64,000 bases of DNA. It comes from Yponomeuta sedellus. Its lineage: Eukaryota; Arthropoda; Insecta; Lepidoptera; Yponomeutidae. The first letter of the stretch is position 1. The number at the start of each line of letters is the position of its first letter. Made by a program: the position numbers and the translations under genes. Location: assembly GCA_934045075.1 (NCBI GenBank), contig OW203747.1, forward strand, positions 12,925,894-12,989,893, in the 5' to 3' direction. The notes below the pieces were generated by a model. It searched no databases, was not told the DNA's origin, and saw nothing but the letters and a program-made list of their open reading frames with translations. Below are positions 33,641 through 45,619 of the stretch, one piece after another.

Positions 33641-34247
33641 ATTAAAACAAAACATTCAAAGAAAAACAAGGTGGTCCTTTACTTGTGAGGAGTTAGTTCC
33701 TTACAAGTGAGGAGAGAAAGATCGTCTATATCAGGGTTATTTCTGGAGACTTAGGCTTTATTTATCCTTTAAGTGGTAAATCAAAAACCATTATCAACTA
33801 TTTTAGTGGCCCATCAAGTTGGCCGACATAAAATATTATTTAGATCCCTTACCATATTCCACTTCAGGCCAAAACTCTTTGACGTAGCCGACTTCTTTTG
33901 ACATAGAGCCGACCGATTCAGCAGATTTTTTTTAGTCATTGCGGAATCTTGGAGCAGGGTGGACGCGTCGATCTTTTTGGTGAATTGATCGCGAAAATAA
34001 TCTTCTTAAATGGTGAGTGTTCTTATTTTATTCAAAAAACTTTGATAACTAATTAATTTACTATCTAGAGTATTGCGGGCGTGCCAAGTAGGTACAGTCT
34101 TCTTCAACTTGTCCTATGAAGCGGCTTCTCACTATGGGATGTGATATAATAATGGGTTTCGTTTTTATATTAATAGTTAATAGTGAAATATATAAACTAA
34201 TGTAAATACTGATTGATAAGTTAATAATACACCTTCATTACATCTTG

Positions 34248-34355
34248 AGAACCAACCCGGACTTGGCTGGCCCCCGTGTTGAAGTATGGCCTAATCTTCC
34301 TGCTATGCAGGAAAATACCCGTGCCCCAGCAGTGGAGACATGCAAGGGTTGATAA
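34248..34355 (-). mobile_element. Dispersed repeat R, 5' fragment
   Basis: Reverse R start (CCTGCTATGCAGG, GCCCCAGCAGTGG, AAGGGTTGATAAC). Confidence 0.7.
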
Positions 34356-34449
34356 CAAACACATCTTGAGGTAGGTACCAACTTTACCCGCCAACCGTAT
34401 AATAATTTATCGCTCGTCATACATTTAGTTTTATAGCTATAATATTATT

Positions 34450-35190
34450 AAAGAAAGTAGAATTAATGCAGTAGAAATGAGGTCCTTGAGAACTATGTGT
34501 AGTGTTCGTAGAGGGAGTACTCTATCTACGGTAGTGTTACATAAACTTTGAATGACAGGATACGCAGTAGTCTGATTAGAGAACGTTGTGGACTGAAAGA
34601 GGACTAGAATTGAGAAAGGAATGTTGCGTTGGTTTGGACATGTGGAGAGGATGAAGGAAGAAAGATTGGACGAAACAAATATATATTGCGAATGTGAGTG
34701 GAAGGGTTGGTAAGGGTCGTCCCAGGCGGACATACATCGACCAAATAGGGGATGTATTAGCAAAGGGAAAGATAAAAAATAGCCGGGACCGGCGTGCGTG
34801 CATACGACGACTTATGAACGTTGATGAAGCGAAGGTGATCTGTCAGGATCGTGGCAAGTGGCAGTCCCTGGTCTGTGCCTACCCCTCTCCTCTGGGATAC
34901 AGGCGTGAGGTTATGTGTGTATGTATTATTATAGCACAGCACAGTGTGCCCCGGTCTCGTACAAAATGTATGGCGAGCGACAACATTACATCCCCTAGTG
35001 GGAAGCCGGCTTAAGAGAAGATTCCAGGAAGGCTTAGAGTAAGAAGACCTGGAAGACCAGAGATATCATGGCTGCACAATCTGCGACTGCGGTTTCAACC
35101 GAGTAACAGCTCCTTGTTTGAATTGACAACCGCGAAATGTAAGATAGCCGAATTTGGTTGCTTACCTCCGATAGGAGACGGCACATAAAG
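34450..35190 (+). mobile_element. LINE 3' fragments
   Basis: 34450-34918 is another copy of the RTE-like tail ([20 protein letters not shown] and KWQSLVCAYPS) with an inserted CTCTC near its end. 35005-35190 is a second degenerate LINE tail (ERRFQEGL-like). Both are non-coding. Confidence 0.6.
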
Positions 35191-35429
35191 AAGAATTAAT
35201 TTACTTCTGGGCATTATTTTATGGTATCTACTAGTAGGTATATATCGTTTTGAGATTTTCGTCTATTACTCGCCCCGTGAAATGAATGACCCAGTCATTC
35301 GGTTGGTGGGGTAAAGTTGCTAGTTGGTGTGAATTTTTCTTCATTTCTTGTACAGTTGACAGTCAGTACCATATCTTTTCTTACGGTATGGGTGAAATAT
35401 ACCTATATATAATACTACATAGGTACCTA

Positions 35430-35475
35430 CTTCGTAAGATATTTTTTAACGCGAGCGTAGCGGGCGAGTTAAAGC
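35430..35475 (+). mobile_element. Helitron 3' end fragment
   Basis: AACGCGAGCGTAGCGGGCGA followed by AAAGCTAGT resembles the CTAG-terminated end of lepidopteran Helitrons. Confidence 0.4.
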
Positions 35476-35536
35476 TAGTGTATAATAATTTTAATATTTA
35501 TTCAATTAACAGGTATAATACCATTATACTATTTTT

Positions 35537-35665
35537 ACTCTTAATGCACTAACCTGTGCTAATGACAATTTTTAAGAACCTATTTAGAGGCTAAAAATTC
35601 CACCCATGCCGGGATGGAATTCCATGGGTGGAATTTTTAGCCTCTAAATAGGTTTTTAAAAAAGG
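35537..35665. mobile_element. tRNA-SINE T, tight palindrome
   Basis: A reverse tail and linker join forward linker through GGGATGGAATTCCATGGG. The arms of about 45 bp are almost perfect complements. No A or B box remains between them. Confidence 0.75.
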
Positions 35666-35972
35666 TATTACCACTTAACCCACTGCTATATTTTTATCTA
35701 ATTATTTTACTTCCGCCCAAAATAGTCTCCGAAATTGCCGCCGGAAATACGAAACAAATTTGTGTTGTCACTTGACAGTTCTCGATTTTATAGTTTATAT
35801 CTATTTTAGGTTATTTATTTATGTATTTACCTACAGATTTTCCCCCAAATCGCTGGACTTTTTTACGTATTTAGCGTGTGCTAAAGCCTAGTGGAATAGA
35901 TAGATCAGAAATCATGTTCAAGTTACGAAAAACTAATGTTGCTCAACCAATTTTCGCCAGGTAAAGATAACA

Positions 35973-38487
35973 ATGTTGCCGACGAAGAGTATGTTCGATT
36001 ACATATCGGAAATCAATCGGTTATTTCCGGAAACTGGTGAAAGTGGTAAGTTTCTTCTATCTACTTAAACTCTTTGGTTTACCAACTCATTGCTCCAAAC
36101 TTTATTCTTATAACTTGCCCTAAAATGTACTATTTGTTTTTTTTACCCGACTGCGGAAGCTCAAAAGGAAAATGTATTTGGCCCGTATGTATGTGTGTAT
36201 GTCGGATTCTATGTTTTCTCGTAACTTCCGAACCAATGGTCGGATTTTGATAAATAAGATCTAGATTCTAGATATATTCGTCGTGTTTGCGCGAGTTCCA
36301 TAGGCCACATGGAATCGGCACAAATCTAGTAAGAAATCACGTAAGACCAAAATGAAAATGAAAAAATAAAAAACGAGAAAAAGAAATAACCTACAACCCT
36401 GGGAGTTAACTACTAAACAGGCGGTCCTATTTGGGTATCGCCTGATTACGACTTATTTATTCGTTAGTTAATGCTCAACAGTAAAAGATAAATCTAAATT
36501 ATAAATAAAATACAGAGAGAATTTTTGTGTACATTTACAAAACAAATATTAGAAGTAAGGTGCCGGGAAAAAAAAACTAAGGTGCAGGCTAGGACATAAT
36601 TAAGAGAACTTCCCAAGGTCCCCACACTAGGCGAGGCCTGGCGAGGCATGTGGGGAACCAGATTTATCTAAAAGTGAAAACCAGTTTACTTATTTTTTAT
36701 TACACTATTTTTATTTTTAATGCACTAACCCATGCTAAGGAACAAATTTAAAAACCTATTTAGAGGCTAAAAATTTCTCCCATGCCGTGATTCGAACCCG
36801 CAACCTCTGGCTATCCGTACCAGCGCTCTACCAATTGAGCAATTGAATTGAATTTTTTTTATTTTTTATTGCAGTATTTTTGTTAATAGTAAGGTCTCCT
36901 GCCAGTAACAAGCCTGCAATAACAACCCTTTTATGTCCCCATTGCTGGGGCACGCACGGATCTTTCCTGCCTCACAGGAAGGTTAGGCCATACTCCACCA
37001 CATAGACAAACTAATATTGTGTTATTAATCAAAAATGTCGTTCATTCACATCTGGTCCTTTAAAGATTTTCTGTTCTGAAATAGATGTTTAATTATGTAA
37101 GCTTAGTTAGTAAAATAAAATTTATCAACAAGGTTAGTTAAAATGCATATAGTTTTTTTATATGTTTAATAAGCTCACAGGAGCTCTTAATTATTATAAC
37201 AAAGTAATCAATTTAATTACTTTGTATTGAAATGATATGATTTATATATTTTTTAATTACTAATTAATCTAAAAATGCATATACAGTATTTTATGTTATT
37301 GTATGTTTTTCTATGCCTATTTTCCCTATTTTTGTAACAAAACTGCAATTTTTAGACTCACCAGATCTGGCAGCTTTGTTCGTTCACCACCCAAGTATAT
37401 ACCACCACGGCCTAACTCCACAACAGGCTGTGGCAGCGAACCAATCTTCAAGCTCAGCAGACTCCTCCCTATCTCCGGAGTACCCTGACCCCTCGTTTGG
37501 AAGATTCTGCACACCATTCACCAGACAACGAAGGCCCATAGTTGGCCGTAAGATCATTGGTAACTCAGAGCAGAATACACAAAATCAACTGGAAAGTCCA
37601 CACCAGCCCATATCAAGCAGCTTCGACAGTGGATTTGACTCATCACCTGTTAAACCAAGACAGCCCCCAAACTATACAACACCCAAACTCGAACCGAATG
37701 TGTATGAATTGTTTCCTGAGAGAAACCGAGATTATGGCTTTAAGACTCCGTTGAAAACACCTCCAAGGTCTCGGGGCTTGTCTGCAAGCTCAAACTTCTC
37801 ACCTCCCTCGCCTCAATATGCCCACCCACCGAACAGGCAACTGCCGTCATACCCACCACAAAATTTCATTACCAGATCTCCACAGGCAGCATCAAACTTT
37901 CCCTCAACCTCAATGCAGGGTAATGGGACAGAAATGTGTACGTTCTGCCGCAAAAATGGGGAGACTCCTGTGGTGTACATGACACATACGGTCAGGACTC
38001 GTGTGGGAAACAAGAGTATTGTCACATGCCCCATATTGAGGTCTCACGTCTGTTCTACTTGTGGTGAATCTGGTGACAATGCGCATACCATGTAAGTTTA
38101 CTTTCGAAGTTTTCTTCATTACAAGGACTGGAACGCTCCATTTAAGGATAGCATTCTTCCTTGGAAGATTCTAACCAACCTCCCATGACCCTACTACACA
38201 TTTAGTTATTGACCGTTATATCTGCTTATGAATTTAATTAAATTTAAATTATTTTCACTTTCATTTATGGTTAAAATGGCCGATCACAAATAAAAAAAAA
38301 TTTAAATACACTTGATTGATATAATAATACTGTGTGTATTTCATATTATCACCATGTATATATAATATTCTCTTCCAGAACTTACTGCCCGGTCCTGCGT
38401 AGCAACAACAATGGGCTTCCGCTGCAGTCCACTACAATCACTTTGAAGAACACTAGAGTTAAAAGTAATGGGAGGAGGCGATTCTAA
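35973..38487 (+). CDS. nanos: Nanos-family RNA-binding zinc-finger protein
   Basis: Three exons: 35973-36045 (MLPTKSMFDYISEINRLFPE...), 37356-38091 and 38379-38487. The GT/AG borders and phases match, giving about 305 aa. The long N-terminal part is rich in Ser, Pro and Gln. The C-terminus carries the paired CCHC fingers that define Nanos: CTFC...H...C (CTFCRKNGETPVVYMTH, then VTC), then HVC-STC-GESGDNAHTITYC, with the last Cys supplied by exon 3. Nanos proteins act with Pumilio to repress mRNAs in germ cells and embryos (family knowledge). Lepidoptera carry several nanos paralogues and I cannot say which this is. A longer reading from an ATG at 37313 is possible in the genomic frame but would ignore the acceptor at 37355. 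A possible donor (ACAA|GTAAGT) at about 38510 hints at a spliced 3' UTR. Confidence 0.9.
36702..37010. mobile_element. SINE T and R fragment in nanos intron 1
   Basis: A normal reverse SINE T with tail (36702-36842) is followed at about 36925-37010 by the start of a forward R copy. A CR1-like 3' UTR remnant lies at about 36490-36660. Confidence 0.65.
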
Positions 38488-40985
38488 GCCAAGAAGAACA
38501 ATGAGTAGACAAGTAAGTTGTTAGTTGATTACCTTTTTACCAGGTAAAGGTGGAATGGAAACCACCTTAAATTAAACCTTATTACATTGAAATAAAATCC
38601 AAAACCAAAGCAACGTCTATACTAGTTCCTGACGTTAAAGGGTCAATCAACCCTTTACCAGACAGTGGTATACATAACAGTTACGAGCTCAAATTGAACC
38701 TGAATTGAAATTTTGTCTAAAACCAATGAAAAATGTGTACTACTCTGCCCGTTAGAGGGTTACAGTTCCTAAAATTCAGTGTTAACTAAGGCGCAATTAC
38801 ATCGTAACGTCGGGAATTAAGGTAATTACGTTTTGCCTAATAAATAATCGCTAATCGCGATGACCCGTTTAATCTAAAAATTACTAAAACTTTAGTGAAT
38901 AGAATTAAAAGTTTTTATGTTTTTCTTTTTATTTTCCGTTTTTTTTACTTTCACGAACTTTTGCGATATTATGAAAAAGATGTTAAAAGTGGCAGGTAAT
39001 GGTTGTTTATTATTAAAATACGTACAGCAGTATAGATAATAATGAGAACAAATTATCTACCTAAGGCTACGACATTGGTGAAGCGCGTTAACAACAATTT
39101 ACACAAAATGAAAATATTGATGAAAATATTAACAAATCTGTTGCGAACTCTAATTAACCTTTTGACGGGCAGAGCCAGTGTATATTTTTCTTTGGTTTTG
39201 GATTTTATTTAGAATTAATTTTAAATAATTGGATTTTATTTAGAATTAATATAAAAAATATATATTTTAATTCCATATAAGGTGGTAACTATTATACTAC
39301 TGCTTGTACTACACAAATAGCTTTAAAAATGTTCTTTGTTCTCGCATTGTTGTTCTTATCCTTGTTATCTTCGAAATTCGAGATGATTTTTGTTTGTGAC
39401 TGAGTTAGTCCTAAGAGTGTGCCTTGGTTTAATTACATACAAACAACAAGCGGCATCGTAACGAAACTTCAGCAATATGTTAAGAGGATCCAAATCGATT
39501 TTCGACAGTGCTTTCAATTGACAATAAATTATCGTAAAAGAAATTAGATTCTAAGACTTTGTAGAAAGTTTTTCACGGCTCATAATTGTCATGACTTTGC
39601 AGAGAAAGTTTTCACAAAGATCAAATTTCTTTATGGTTAGTATTTATTTGCAATGAGAGAGCCATTAAAATGGATTGGGTTAAGGCACTCTCTTAAACCA
39701 TTGGACCCGCTCCTTTTTACAATTATACACGCAAAAATCTGTTTTTATTCCACTAAAATTTAATTTAATTATTCCCCGGAACGAAAATAGTTTTCGCATG
39801 GAAAAACAGGGAAACAATGGTTTTAGGTATTTTTTTACACCGGAGCCATACCATTAGTACCATAACAAAACCTATTTCAGGCTGGGAACAACTGCCAACA
39901 ATTTTTCAGTCTTCAGGACTTTTTTGATGCATCTCATACGAGGCTTCCATAATTAGGTTGTTTTAAAATGTCTCGTTCGTTGCATGCGTGTAGCGAATTT
40001 AAAAAAGGTAACATTTGTATTTTTAAGTTCCTATTGTTATTATGAAAAGATGATCTCTTTTAAAGTCATTGCCATAGAAAGTTAAGGTAAATTGTGCCAT
40101 AAAGTGCCTTTGACATAATTATTAAGTGAATTCAATTTGCATGATTTTTATTTACGATTTTATATTGTAAGTATGCATGAGATGCTGGGATGATATATTA
40201 TTAAGTAGAACATATCTTCAAGATATTAAAGTTTGGTACATTCGAAGTATAAATGTGCCAGGAATTTCTAATATGACATAGTGATTAGAAAGTTCTTTGG
40301 ATACTGTGCTTCAAATTCGAAGGTCGAGCTTATTTCACATTCTCTAAAAATTTAAATATTTGTAGAAGGACATAGTATTACTTAAAAAAATAATATTATA
40401 ATTTTTAATGTTTGTAAAATTAAACTTCAATCCAAGATCTCGTTTTACAGACTGTCCGGTCTGGAGTAGTCCTTTTTTGTGTAATACTACGAGCAAAAAT
40501 CTTTTAAATTCCAAAGACAAACTAGACCTTCAGTGTTATTTATTAAACACGATTCCTTTCAACTTTACGTGTCATTAAAACAGGAACAGACTTATTAAAA
40601 AAATATCCTTAAAACACTACTAAATATAGTTTTAATAATGGTAACGGGAAACACTTTAAGGTTAATTAAAACACGCTAGAGGAGTGTTTTAGAATGTTTG
40701 TATTGTTTTAAATATCACAGTTACCTTACTGTTGTCAGTTAACTAACTGATATCTACTCTTAACTAACTAACAATGCCGGATTTTTTAAACTTTGAATCG
40801 CGCCTTTAATTATTAAACAAAATAGGACTGCGCCTAACCTACGAATCAATTTTATTTTGTAATAGTTTTTATGACGTTTTTATCATGACGATATTTTATA
40901 GCATTTTTACTTTTTAACATTTATATTAAAGGAAAATATGTAATTATTTTCCTTTCCTTTAATTATACTTGACTGACTTAATTTT

Positions 40986-41167
40986 AAAAAACCTATTTAG
41001 AGGCTAAAAATTTCACCCATGCCAATGCTCAATTGGTAGAGCGCTGGCACGGATAGCCAGAGGTTGCGGGTTCGAATCCCGGCATGGGTGAAATTTTTAG
41101 CCTCTAAATAGGTTTTTAAATTTGTTCCTTAGCACGGGTTAGTGCATTAAAAATAAAAATAGTATAA
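40986..41167. mobile_element. tRNA-SINE T, fold-back copy with 12-bp TSD
   Basis: A short reverse linker precedes the forward tRNA body, linker and tail. TGACTTAATTTT is duplicated at 40974-40985 and 41168-41179. Confidence 0.8.
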
Positions 41168-41495
41168 TGACTTAATTTTATTATCATGATGACTACTTAT
41201 TAGTTTAATGAATGACGCACACTTTTTATAATATTGACATTTTAATTATCCTTTATTATTCTACAAAACAATATATGAACCATATAAAACGGTAAATCTA
41301 CATTTGACTAAAATTTTTATTATCTGACTGCTATGAAACTATCATGCTTGCTTGATTGACTATTTGGTTTGTTTAAATGTGTAACTAATTAGTTAGTATC
41401 ATAAAATTCATAAAAGATGTATGATGTTGGCATTCTCTGTCTCGCTTGCACATTCTATCATATTTAATTATTGTAAATAGCAGTAATATTTACAA

Positions 41496-41614
41496 AAACA
41501 CGATTCCTTTATAACACACTTAGAGGCAGTTTAATCAATCTGTAATTACGTTTTTCCATTTACCACAGACTATTTAAACTGCCTCTGGGGCGTGTTTTAC
41601 AGAATCATGTTGTT
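41496..41614. mobile_element. 119-bp palindromic MITE
   Basis: AACACGATTCCTTTATAACA and AGAGGCAGTTTAA are mirrored by TTTAAACTGCCTCT and GTGTTTTACAGAATCATGTT. No target duplication was identified. Confidence 0.55.
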
Positions 41615-43662
41615 AAAAATAACGCCGTAAGTATACTATCACAAAATGTTCAAAGTACTCTAGAGAAAATCGACCTACATTTTAGTCATACTTATTTAGT
41701 CCAGAACTTTTAAGTGTACACATTCTTTTAAGTTAATGAAAAAAATTTGTATATGTAAACGAGAGCCTATGCCGACATCAAACACAGTCTTAAATTGTGT
41801 TGTATTTAAAAAAAAACAAGATTGTATAGTCAACAGCAATAATTTGCTTTTGACTATACAATCTGAATAGGTACCTACTATATCCAAGGTTTTTGCGGAA
41901 ATAAAAAAAGTAAGTCTAATAAGGTCTTTCTGTTGACCGAACATTTCAGACCAACCTGTAAATAACTCCACTGCTTCTATGTTTATTTTAAATAATGAAT
42001 TAGTGTTTTGATTAAATTTTGTCAGAGACATGTCACAGAGACTCCTTATGGACAGTTTTTAATTTTTCTATGACCTGCATTTTTGTATTGTATAAGTTTC
42101 TCTGCTACACACCTTGATGATTAAAATTGTTTAAATTTTCATTTGCAGTAGTTAATTGAAAGAAAAACATTGTATCAATCACAAACATCACATCACAAGA
42201 AAAGCGTAGGTACTAACCTAATGTAAGTACTAATAAGAACAGAAAACTATCATGTGTAGGTATACCTATTAGTTTATATGCCCTAATTTCAATTTAATGA
42301 CTTTTATCTTGTACTTGTAAAAAAAAATTCTATATAAGGAAATTGCATCTGACTGGCATTATGGTGTGTTAGAGTTTAGTCTATAAGTACCTATTTTATT
42401 AAAAAAATTGTGGACATTAAAATATTATTAAAACACTTAATAATGACTTGTAGCCATAGCGGTTACATTATGTACTTACTTGTAAACTGAGCCATTAGAC
42501 AGATGAGAGCTATGCATTCATTTGCGTTATTAATTAAACTTCTGGTGTTGGTCCAGTAAATATGATGAATTGGACTAAATTGGAATAACTTCTGCGGTAT
42601 CTTGGGCATGTGAGTGCCTACGTAATTTTTTTTTACTTATTAAAAAGCGGATAAATATAGCACTGGCTATTTAAGAAAATGTACACATTAATTTGATTTT
42701 AAGTTTTAATAGCGCATATTTTAAACGTCATTAGTAAAAGATAACCAAAGTAATTTTTGGCTGATACAGTTATGTTTTAAACTTTCGAGATGTAATTTAT
42801 AACGTTTTAAATAATAATGGTTATTGAGAATAATTGTTTTTTTCATGTTTTATATTTTAAAGAAGAATACTGTGGTTTGGGTTTGATATATTTCTATTTA
42901 ATTAATTTAAATATAATGTAGTGAGTACCTAAGGCGTAGGTACCTAATTATTTGGGTCAAAATGACTAGTTATTATATAATATATGTCGTCACATACTAA
43001 TTTGTTTATAACAATTAGTACAATTTGATAGTACACTGTGTACCAAAACTTATTTCTTGGAATAAACGTTTATTTCTAAAATATTGTGTTTTTATTATTC
43101 AACATTTAGATGTCGTAATAGCAAAAGGTAAAGTAAATATGTTAATAATGTTATATACCTAAAATAAAAAATATTTTTTTTTATTGTATCTCTAGCTGTT
43201 CCCAGTGGTGTGACCCGCGGAATATCGATTTTCCCATGGGAATAAGATATTTTCCCGCTGCAAAACGTAGCCTACGTGTTAGATAACATTAAACTAAAAT
43301 TAATACAAAAGTAATTAAAATAAAATAATTAAACTTATTAAAACAGCTGTCTAAGTGCAATTGAAAACTAGAATGATTAATGTTATGTGCCACTGGTTAA
43401 CGTGGGTTAATGAATTGCTCTGAGGTCTAATGTAAATGTTTCTAAAGCTGTTGATCGACAGGCGAGTAAGGGTTTGACCTCATCTGGCAGCACGGAATCG
43501 CCTTTGTTCCGCCTGTGCCACCACGTGCTGCAGTATGCTGCCGCATACGAACGCGCGCTATCGCATTCCGCAGACAAAAAAGGCGATCGCACGCGTCATG
43601 CTGCAGCATGGGGTGGCATACTGCCGCGTTCTTTCATGATCACTTTAGTTTCAAGCGCGAGA

Positions 43663-43821
43663 TGAATAGGACCACGGAAGAGAGAGCAGTGATTCTAGCG
43701 TGTATTTTGCAAGAAATGCAAAATCAAAATAATAAAAAGAAACGCATTCGCAAAATAAAACGGAGATACTGGGTTCATCCTTTTTGGAAGCGGAGAGCGG
43801 TTCATGAACAGTCGCACTGAG
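43663..43821 (+). pseudogene. Harbinger-like transposase N-terminal fragment
   Basis: A 52-codon frame starts MNRTTEERAVILACILQEMQ and continues with KRRYWVHPFWKRR. This is the pattern at the start of PIF/Harbinger (HARBI1/ALP1-like) proteins. It stops soon after, with no nuclease domain. It lies between the left inverted repeat and the transposase of the enclosing element, near repeated ATGCTGCAGCAT-type palindromes. It may be a captured or inserted first exon. The assignment rests on a short motif. Confidence 0.45.
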
Positions 43822-44053
43822 CTGACGAGTGGCCGAGTGCGCCATTGTACGATAGAGTGAGACAGCATGCGATAGCAAGTGATCGGCGGTGAAAGGATGC
43901 GTTAGCATGCTAGAGCGCGCGCAAGATAACTCTGCGCGCGGTCGAAATCGGAACTAACGAGAGCCGCCATTTTGTCGTTTATGTCAGGTGTCATTACCGG
44001 TGCGCTGCTTTCCGTGTATTTATTCATTTTCTCAGTAAAAAATCGCCATCAAC

Positions 44054-45619
44054 ATGCCGAAAGTGATAAAAAGTTCCGGCAGAGATATTATTTTAAAGGT
44101 AAAACGTGCTTGTGAAGAAGAACGAGACCATAACGGGCCTTTGATACCGTTTTCTAAAGTAAGAGCACGCGTCGCTTATTTGACAGGTAATTTTAGGGTT
44201 ACCAGAGCATTCAAATATTGCCCATATTCAGTGGGAATAATGTTTATTTATGTAATAAACATTATCATCATTATGATATATCAGTATACCTAATTTAATT
44301 ATTTTAATTTTGTTTTAGGAGTTTCCGAACGCACCGTCACCCAAATAACTCGAGAGGGTAATGAAGCAGTAGCGTCATCTTCTAAAATTGTGACACCGGG
44401 CAAGAAAAGGAATCGGATTAAACAAATTGCTGAATTGGATGACTTTGACAAATGCGCTATAAGGCATATAATACATTCATTTTATAACGTGAAGAAGGAA
44501 ATTCCTACCATAAATAAACTTTGGTTACAATTGAAAACAGACATAGATTTTAAATATGGTAGAACATCATTGAGGTCTATTTTAAAGACTATGGGCTTTA
44601 CATACAAAAAGTGCAACTCTAAACGAAAAGTTTTAATGGAACGCAGGGATATTGCAGCTTGGAGAGCAAACTATATTTTAAGGCTGCGCAAGAATCGTCG
44701 GGAAGAAAACCGACCAGTGATCTATCTTGACGAAACATACATACATGCTTCTTACCACCTCGAAAAATGTTGGCAGTCGGAGCAAGAGCCGGGTGTTTTA
44801 GCTTCCGATAGCGTCGGTGCAAGGTGGATTATAGCCCATGCCGGAAGCAAATATGGGTTTGTTGAAAATGGATTGCTTCTATTTAAATCCAAATCTAAGT
44901 CAAGCGATTATCATGATGACATGAACTCTGTAAACTTTATGCGTTGGATGAAAGAAAAAATTGTTCCAAATTTACCATCGTCTTGCATTGTAGTGATGGA
45001 TAATGCGTCATACCACTGTACGCAAACTAATAAGGCCCCTACAATGGGCAATACAAAAGCAGAACTCAAAGAGTGGCTTACGAAAAATGGAATTGAAATC
45101 GATGATTGCTGGACAAAACCGCAATTATACGACTTCATCAAAAGGCATAAAGGAGAGCCACAGTATGAAGTAGAACAACTGTTAAATGAACATGGACATG
45201 AGGTTCTGCGTTTGCCTCCTTATCACTGCGACCTTAACCCTATTGAAAAAATTTGGGCTACGGTAAAGAGGCGCATTGCAGAAAAAAATGTTTCTCAAGC
45301 ACCTGGTGAAATAGCCTCAATTACTGAAACGGCTTTCAGTACAGTTACTATAGAAGAATGGTTGAATGTATGCCTACATGTTGAAAAAATAGAAGATATA
45401 TATTACGATTCAGATAGGCTATTAGATATAGAAATGGACAAAATTATTGTTAATGTTACTGGTGATACATCTGACTCCTCTGACGATGATTCCAGTATGG
45501 ATGAGGACGAAGATATTGAAATGGAAGGCGTGGACCCATTGGAGGACCATTGTTATACCAAATATAAGAGTACTACACGGTATTCAATAAAAGACTTGAA
45601 AAATTATATGGAGTTTTAA
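44054..45619 (+). CDS. Tc1/mariner-group (IS630-like) DDE transposase
   Basis: Exons 44054-44186 and 44319-45619 join at LT|GVSERTV, completing a helix-turn-helix of about residues 28-55, and give 477 aa. The start ATG at 44054 has a good context (CAACATG). The catalytic triad is visible as YLDETYIHA (D), VVMDNASYHC (D) and CDLNPIEKIW (E). There are 81 residues between the second D and the E, much more than the 34 of Tc1; the extra part contains KAELKEWLTKNGI. This spacing recalls the group reported as DD82E (Sailor); this is from memory and not checked. The C-terminal tail is acidic (DDDSSMDEDEDIEMEG). The frame is fully open and the element's ends are present, so it may be recently active. 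Confidence 0.9.

Larger units (their letters stand above)
38488..43448. other. AT-rich stretch: nanos 3' flank, no other gene seen
   Basis: Nearly 5 kb without a supported exon. The first part is probably nanos 3' UTR. Visible elements are a MITE remnant at about 38795-38880, SINE T at 40986-41167, a TIR element at 41496-41614, and a perfect 15-bp-stem hairpin at 41819-41864. The 111-codon minus-strand ORF at 41696-42031 has no recognisable motif and overlaps that hairpin. Confidence 0.55.

Noticed and set aside
37313..37355. Nanos start at the ATG at 37313
   Set aside because: This stretch is upstream of a good acceptor (TTTTTAG at 37355), and the exon at 35973-36045 joins in phase and gives a sensible N-terminus.
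41696..42031. 111-codon minus-strand ORF
   Set aside because: No motif, no splice context, AT-rich DNA, and it spans a perfect hairpin. Probably chance.
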